Positions 59,383-64,000 of a DNA stretch of 64,000 nucleotides are shown one piece after another. The DNA is from Candidatus Nanoarchaeia archaeon. Its GTDB lineage: Archaea > Nanobdellota > Nanobdellia > SCGC-AAA011-G17 > GW2011-AR17. Under the pieces are notes generated by a model. The model was not told the origin of the DNA and did no database searches. It worked only from the letters and a program-made list of their open reading frames with translations. A program made the position numbers and the translations under genes. Location: NCBI GenBank assembly GCA_028706745.1, contig JAQTVM010000002.1, positions 33,823 to 97,822 on the forward strand. Direction: 5' to 3'. Within the stretch, counting starts at the first letter, position 1; each line of letters starts with the position of its first letter.

Positions 59383-61950
59383 ATGAAATTTAAATTTGAT
59401 GGCAATCTTGATTATCAACTTGAAGCTATTAAGTCAGTTATAACTCTGTTTAGGGGACAAAAGAATACAACAAAATCCTTTCTATTTATTGCCGAAAATG
59501 GAATAGTGCCTAATGAGTTAGGAATTTCTAAAAAAATAATTTTAGATAATCTTAAGGCGATACAAAAAGAGAATAATATAAACGAGTCGGAAAAGTTAGA
59601 AGGAGACGACTTTTCTATTGAAATGGAAACTGGAACAGGCAAAACTTATGTTTATTTAAGAACAATTTTAGAATTGAATAGAGAATATGGATTCAAAAAG
59701 TTTATCATAATTGTACCTTCAGTTGCTATAAGAGAAGGGGTTTTAAAGACATTAGAAATAACAAAACAACACCTAAAACAGATTTATGACAACATCCCTT
59801 ATAACTTCTGTGAATATGATTCAAATCAGCTTTCTAGAATAAGACAATTTTCAAGGAATAATAATATAGAAATTCTAGTTATGACTCTTGATTCATTCAA
59901 TAAAGATACAAATATTATGAACCAAAATATTGATAGATTAAGCGGACAAAAACCTATTGACCTTGTTTCTCAAACAAGGCCTATATTAATCCTAGATGAA
60001 CCTCAAAATATGGAAAGTGATAAGTCAAAAGAGGCACTCAAAAAATTAAATCCTTTATTTAAATTGAGATATTCTGCAACACATAGGAACTATTATAATT
60101 TAATTTATCGATTAACTCCCGTAGATGCATATAATAAAGGGCTAGTTAAAAAAATTGAAGTATTATCTGTTGTTAAAGAAGATGATTTTAATAATGTTTA
60201 TATCAAATGTTTAGATATTATTAGTGATGATAGGGGAATAAGAGCAAAAATAGAGATAAATCAAAAGCAAAAGTCAAGATATAAAGCTAAAAGTATAATT
60301 GTCAAACAAGGAGATGACTTATTTAAAAAATCAGAGAATAATGAGTATAAAGGGATTATTATCGCTGGCATTCATGCAGGATATGGGCATCTGAAATTAT
60401 CAAATGGAATTATTATAAAAAAGGGCGAAGATTTTGGTGGAGATAAAAAAGAGCTAATGAGGATACAAATAAAACATACAATTGAAGAGCATTTTAGGAA
60501 ACAAGAGATATTAAAGCCATTTAAAATAAAAGTTTTGTCTCTATTCTTTATTGATAGAGTATCTAATTATACAGAGAAAGAAGGATTTATAAGGAAGGCA
60601 TTTACGGAAGAGTTTGAGAAGATAAAGTTGAAATTTCCAGCAGCAAAAGGGCTGGAAGTTAATAAGGTGCATAATGGCTATTTCTCAAATTATAAAAGCG
60701 AGAGTGGAATGGAAACAGATAAAAAAGCATTTGATTTAATTATGAGAGATAAAGAAAAGTTACTTTCATTTGAAGAGCCAACGCAGTTTATATTTTCACA
60801 TTCAGCTTTGAGAGAAGGGTGGGATAATCCCAATGTATTCAATATTTGCACATTAAATGAAACTATTTCTGAAATGAGAAAAAGACAGGAAATAGGGCGG
60901 GGAGTTAGACTCCCGGTTAATCAAGAAGGAGATAGGATAACTGATTTAGATTTCAATATACTTACAGTTATAGCCAATGAAAGTTATTCAGATTATGTCT
61001 CAACGCTTCAGAAAGAATATATTGATGAATATGGGGATTTAATTGCTCCACCTAAGCCCGCAAATGCTAGAAACAGAAAAATTCTCAAGCTAAAGAAAGG
61101 ATTTAAGCTTAATCCTGAATTTAAAGAATTATGGCAGAGAATATCTAAGAAAACAATATATTCAGTTGATATTAATGTTCCCGAATTATTAAAAGAATGT
61201 ATTGAAGAGATAAATAAGCTCACAATAAATACAATAAGAATTAGAGTGGAAAAAGTGAGTCTATCAATAAATGATAAAGAGGGCATAAAAATTCAGTTTG
61301 TAGGGGATGAAGCAGAAGAGCTTAACAAAGATTTTGGAATCCCTGATCTGATAGAAAGGGTATCCTCTGAGACATATCTAACAAGGAACACCATATATGA
61401 AATCCTCTCTAGAATCCACAATCTCAGTTTAATATTCAAAAACCCCCAAGAATTTACGCAATCTGTTTCTTTAATTATAAATGAAAAATTAAAAGAGTTT
61501 TTAATAAATGGAATAAAATACTTAGAGCTAAAGGAATCTTGGCAGATGGAATTATTTGAAGACTTAGAAGCATATGAAGATTATATTATTACAGATTATA
61601 ATAATAAAACAGTTTATGAGGGAACTATATGGGATTCAAATGGAGAGAAAGAATTTGCAAAACAATTAGAAGATGATAATAAAATAAAAATGTTTGTAAA
61701 ATTGCCCCCTTGGTTTATTGTTAAAACACCTATAGGAGAATATAATCCTGATTGGGCTATTGTTTTTGAAGAAAAAGATTTACAAGGACAAATTAAAGAT
61801 AAACTCTACCTTGTGAGAGAAACTAAATTTGTGGATAATCTTCACAATTTAAGATATTCTGAACAACATAAAATTAAATGTGCAGAAGAACATTTTAAGA
61901 CAATTAATGTAAATTTTAAAACAATAAAGAATTTTCAAGAAATAATCTAG
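59383..61950 (+). CDS. res: Type III restriction-modification Res helicase-nuclease
   Basis: METGTGKTYVYLRTI; ILDEPQNM; REGWDNPNVFNICTLNE; C-terminal NPDWAIVFEE...YLVRETK. Confidence 0.95.
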   Translation: MKFKFDGNLDYQLEAIKSVITLFRGQKNTTKSFLFIAENGIVPNELGISKKIILDNLKAIQKENNINESEKLEGDDFSIEMETGTGKTYVYLRTILELNREYGFKKFIIIVPSVAIREGVLKTLEITKQHLKQIYDNIPYNFCEYDSNQLSRIRQFSRNNNIEILVMTLDSFNKDTNIMNQNIDRLSGQKPIDLVSQTRPILILDEPQNMESDKSKEALKKLNPLFKLRYSATHRNYYNLIYRLTPVDAYNKGLVKKIEVLSVVKEDDFNNVYIKCLDIISDDRGIRAKIEINQKQKSRYKAKSIIVKQGDDLFKKSENNEYKGIIIAGIHAGYGHLKLSNGIIIKKGEDFGGDKKELMRIQIKHTIEEHFRKQEILKPFKIKVLSLFFIDRVSNYTEKEGFIRKAFTEEFEKIKLKFPAAKGLEVNKVHNGYFSNYKSESGMETDKKAFDLIMRDKEKLLSFEEPTQFIFSHSALREGWDNPNVFNICTLNETISEMRKRQEIGRGVRLPVNQEGDRITDLDFNILTVIANESYSDYVSTLQKEYIDEYGDLIAPPKPANARNRKILKLKKGFKLNPEFKELWQRISKKTIYSVDINVPELLKECIEEINKLTINTIRIRVEKVSLSINDKEGIKIQFVGDEAEELNKDFGIPDLIERVSSETYLTRNTIYEILSRIHNLSLIFKNPQEFTQSVSLIINEKLKEFLINGIKYLELKESWQMELFEDLEAYEDYIITDYNNKTVYEGTIWDSNGEKEFAKQLEDDNKIKMFVKLPPWFIVKTPIGEYNPDWAIVFEEKDLQGQIKDKLYLVRETKFVDNLHNLRYSEQHKIKCAEEHFKTINVNFKTIKNFQEII

Positions 61951-61984
61951 TTTATTCCAAAATAAACAAAGTGTTTAGTCATTT

Positions 61985-62062
61985 CTGAAAACCCCACGGG
62001 TTTTCAGGACGTGCAAAGCCCTGCGGGGCTTTGCCAATATGCCATGGCAACATGGTTGCCAT
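61985..62062. repeat. Three consecutive perfect hairpins downstream of res
   Basis: CTGAAAACCC-CAC-GGGTTTTCAG; GCAAAGCCC-TGCG-GGGCTTTGC; ATGGCAAC-ATG-GTTGCCAT. Confidence 0.8.
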
Positions 62063-62111
62063 CCTCCTTCCCCGCTTCGGCTCACAGAAAGCGTTCTCAC
62101 TCCGGTTCGAG

Positions 62112-62141
62112 GTTTTCTGCTCGCTTCTGCTCACAGAAAAC
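62112..62141. repeat. 8-bp stem hairpin of dispersed family
   Basis: GTTTTCTG-CTCGCTTCTGCTCA-CAGAAAAC. Confidence 0.7.
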
Positions 62142-62187
62142 ATTAAAAGACAAGCCGCCTTCTCTTTAAGCATAACGAGAACTTAAA

Positions 62188-63027
62188 ATGAAACTAAAAA
62201 CAATCATAATAATTTCAATCATTATTCTTATGTTTTACGGCTGCAGCTATATTGGAAATAAACTGCCACAGAGGAGCTCGGAAATGAACTTCAAATGGAA
62301 CATAACAAGCATAACAAATGAGATTAATGAGCAGTGGGCTAACCAGACAAGCAGCAGCTCTTTTACAAGAACAGAGCTTCCTGCGCAAAAAGACGGGCGC
62401 TTTGAAGGGATAATGGAAGTTGATTGCACTAAAGAATTATGCGAAACTGAAAACTGCATTGTTAAATTCGGAACTGCGCCTGAAATGCAGGATTTTGCAA
62501 AAAAAGTCGCGTCAATCTGTGAGATAGAATATCCTAAGATAAAAGAGAGGATTAGAAATCAGAATGTAAAACCACCTTACAGGTTCATAATCAACAAAAC
62601 GCTGGAATATGCAGGATATGAGCTGGACAGTGAAATTTACCTTAATGCAGAGTACTTTGCTAAAAACCCAGGAGACCTTGGCTCAATTGTCCATGAGATG
62701 ACACATGTAATACAGCAATATGACGGAGATTATCCTTCATGGGTATGCGAAGGCATTGCAGACTATATGAGGGCATGGCTCGGATATAATGAGCTGGGGG
62801 CGCCAAGATGCAGCGCTTTTTTTCCGAATTATACCTCCGGATACCAGTGCGCCGCTGCTTTGTTTGAATTTATCGGAAGAGAATACAATGCAGAGATTAT
62901 AACCAAACTTGATGAAGCAATGAGGCATAACAGTTACAGCGATTCAATATTCTATCACCTGACAGGAAAAACCCTTGAAGAGCTTTGGCAGGAATGCAGG
63001 GAAAAGGACTGCAAACTGGAAGAATAG
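62188..63027 (+). CDS. Lipoprotein metalloprotease-like, basic secretory protein (BSP) type
   Basis: FYGCS lipobox; VHEMTHVIQQYDGDYPSWVCEGIADYMRAWLG. Confidence 0.7.
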   Translation: MKLKTIIIISIIILMFYGCSYIGNKLPQRSSEMNFKWNITSITNEINEQWANQTSSSSFTRTELPAQKDGRFEGIMEVDCTKELCETENCIVKFGTAPEMQDFAKKVASICEIEYPKIKERIRNQNVKPPYRFIINKTLEYAGYELDSEIYLNAEYFAKNPGDLGSIVHEMTHVIQQYDGDYPSWVCEGIADYMRAWLGYNELGAPRCSAFFPNYTSGYQCAAALFEFIGREYNAEIITKLDEAMRHNSYSDSIFYHLTGKTLEELWQECREKDCKLEE

Positions 63028-63056
63028 CCAGCATAAAACATATTGCTAATCAAATT

Positions 63057-63455
63057 TCAGCAGGAAGCGGTTTCCCCTGACTTTGTAACTGTCTTGCCGT
63101 AAAGCGAGTCAAAAACATTCCTTGCAATGCAGTAAACAATTGCCCCTTCAAGATTTTCAGGAAACGAGTCGTAAAACATTCTTTCTGTTTTCACTGAAAC
63201 AGGAGAATCATAATCCCCTTTTTCAGAGTGCGGCAAAAGAACAACAAGCATTATGTCATTTCCATTATTTTTCTGCCCTGCAATATAATCCTGCACCATT
63301 CTCTTTACAAATTCCTGCTTTTGTCTTGGCTTTGCCGCAAGGTAAAAAGAGCCCTCGACAACATTGTCGAGATTAAAATCAGGCATTATGGGGATTGAAA
63401 TCTCCCCTTCATCAAGAACCCTTTCCAGCTTGAAGTACAAGTCCTCAAAATCCAT
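63057..63455 (-). CDS. Hypothetical protein, tandem paralogue of 63456-63815
   Basis: Shared LERxxxxG...P.F...Y..A...Q...V..Y...N...D...SFPExxxGA. Confidence 0.5.
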   Translation of the reverse strand: MDFEDLYFKLERVLDEGEISIPIMPDFNLDNVVEGSFYLAAKPRQKQEFVKRMVQDYIAGQKNNGNDIMLVVLLPHSEKGDYDSPVSVKTERMFYDSFPENLEGAIVYCIARNVFDSLYGKTVTKSGETASC

Positions 63456-63815
63456 CTATTCCCCCCTAAAAAGAATGTAAGCTCCGTTTATGTCTTCCGG
63501 GAAACTGTTCCTGAATATATGCCCTGAATTCTCATCATCCGGATTATCAAGGTGCCCTGTGCAGTCAAAGTCATTGCACTGGTAATTTTCAGCAACAACA
63601 AAATCAACATTTCTCTTGTTAAGAAGCGACTGCCTGAAGACATATGTCCTTACCTCTTTCTTTAGCATTGCCTGCAGTTCAGGGTTTTCAGGCGCAAACA
63701 CGTAAATGCAATTCTCAGCTTTTGCGCCAAAAAGAGGCGCTGTCTTAAGAATGCTGCCTTTGCCTTGAACCAGCCTTTCTAGCCTTGCCTGAAAATCAAC
63801 AAATTCATATACCAT
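63456..63815 (-). CDS. Hypothetical protein, tandem paralogue of 63057-63455
   Basis: Abuts and resembles 63057-63455. Confidence 0.5.
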   Translation of the reverse strand: MVYEFVDFQARLERLVQGKGSILKTAPLFGAKAENCIYVFAPENPELQAMLKKEVRTYVFRQSLLNKRNVDFVVAENYQCNDFDCTGHLDNPDDENSGHIFRNSFPEDINGAYILFRGE

Positions 63816-63887
63816 TCATACCACCAAGAGCAATAATTGAGAAGAGGTTTAAATACGTTTCTACGGAGAAAGGAAGTGTATAGTCAA

Positions 63888-63940
63888 GTGACATATGTCA
63901 CCACCCTTTAAATTCAGCGGTTTCCGCTGAATTTTGGTGG
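63888..63940. repeat. Palindrome plus extended hairpin at right edge
   Basis: GTGACATATGTCAC; CCACC-CTTT-AAATTCAGCGG-TTT-CCGCTGAATTT-T-GGTGG. Confidence 0.75.
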
Positions 63941-63945
63941 TATTT

Positions 63946-64000
63946 ATGAAAAAAGAAGATGTAAGACGCGAATTTTTTAAGCTAAAAACAAAAGGGTTTT
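63946..64000 (+). CDS. Truncated ORF start, possibly a transposase/HTH protein
   Basis: ATG then KKEDVRREFFKLKTKGF, open to window end; resembles HTH N-termini of archaeal transposases from memory. Confidence 0.3.
   Translation, partial: MKKEDVRREFFKLKTKGF

Overview
Archaeal chromosomal window, probably from a DPANN-type lineage (lineage is inference). The core includes an RNA polymerase operon rpoH-rpoB2-rpoB1-rpoA1-rpoA2-rpl30e-nusA, kae1, trpS next to tRNA-Trp, a short alaS, polX, sepF, a thermosome, a TFE-like factor and a DRG-type GTPase. Accessory islands lie between these genes. The strongest system is a diversity-generating retroelement (DGR) at about 2385-4680 on the minus strand. 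Its reverse transcriptase, template repeat (TR 3507-3603) and variable repeat (VR 4021-4117) are all present. TR and VR differ at 12 of 97 positions, and all 12 are adenines in the TR coding strand. Other accessory loci are a Type II-like methyltransferase/endonuclease/Vsr cluster, a Type III mod/res operon with a divergent small wHTH gene and putative operator repeats, a convergent CopG/PIN pair, a DUF1016-type nuclease with an internal tandem repeat, and several secreted Cys-rich proteins. Non-coding signals include long hairpin units interleaved with tRNA genes and resembling tRNA 3' ends, a tRNA whose 30-nt anticodon-arm insert is not resolved by any single intron, a dispersed hairpin family, an SD-sequestering 5'-UTR hairpin, and hairpin/palindrome structure before a truncated ORF at the right edge. 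All calls come from reading the sequence and the supplied ORFs; no database search was run.
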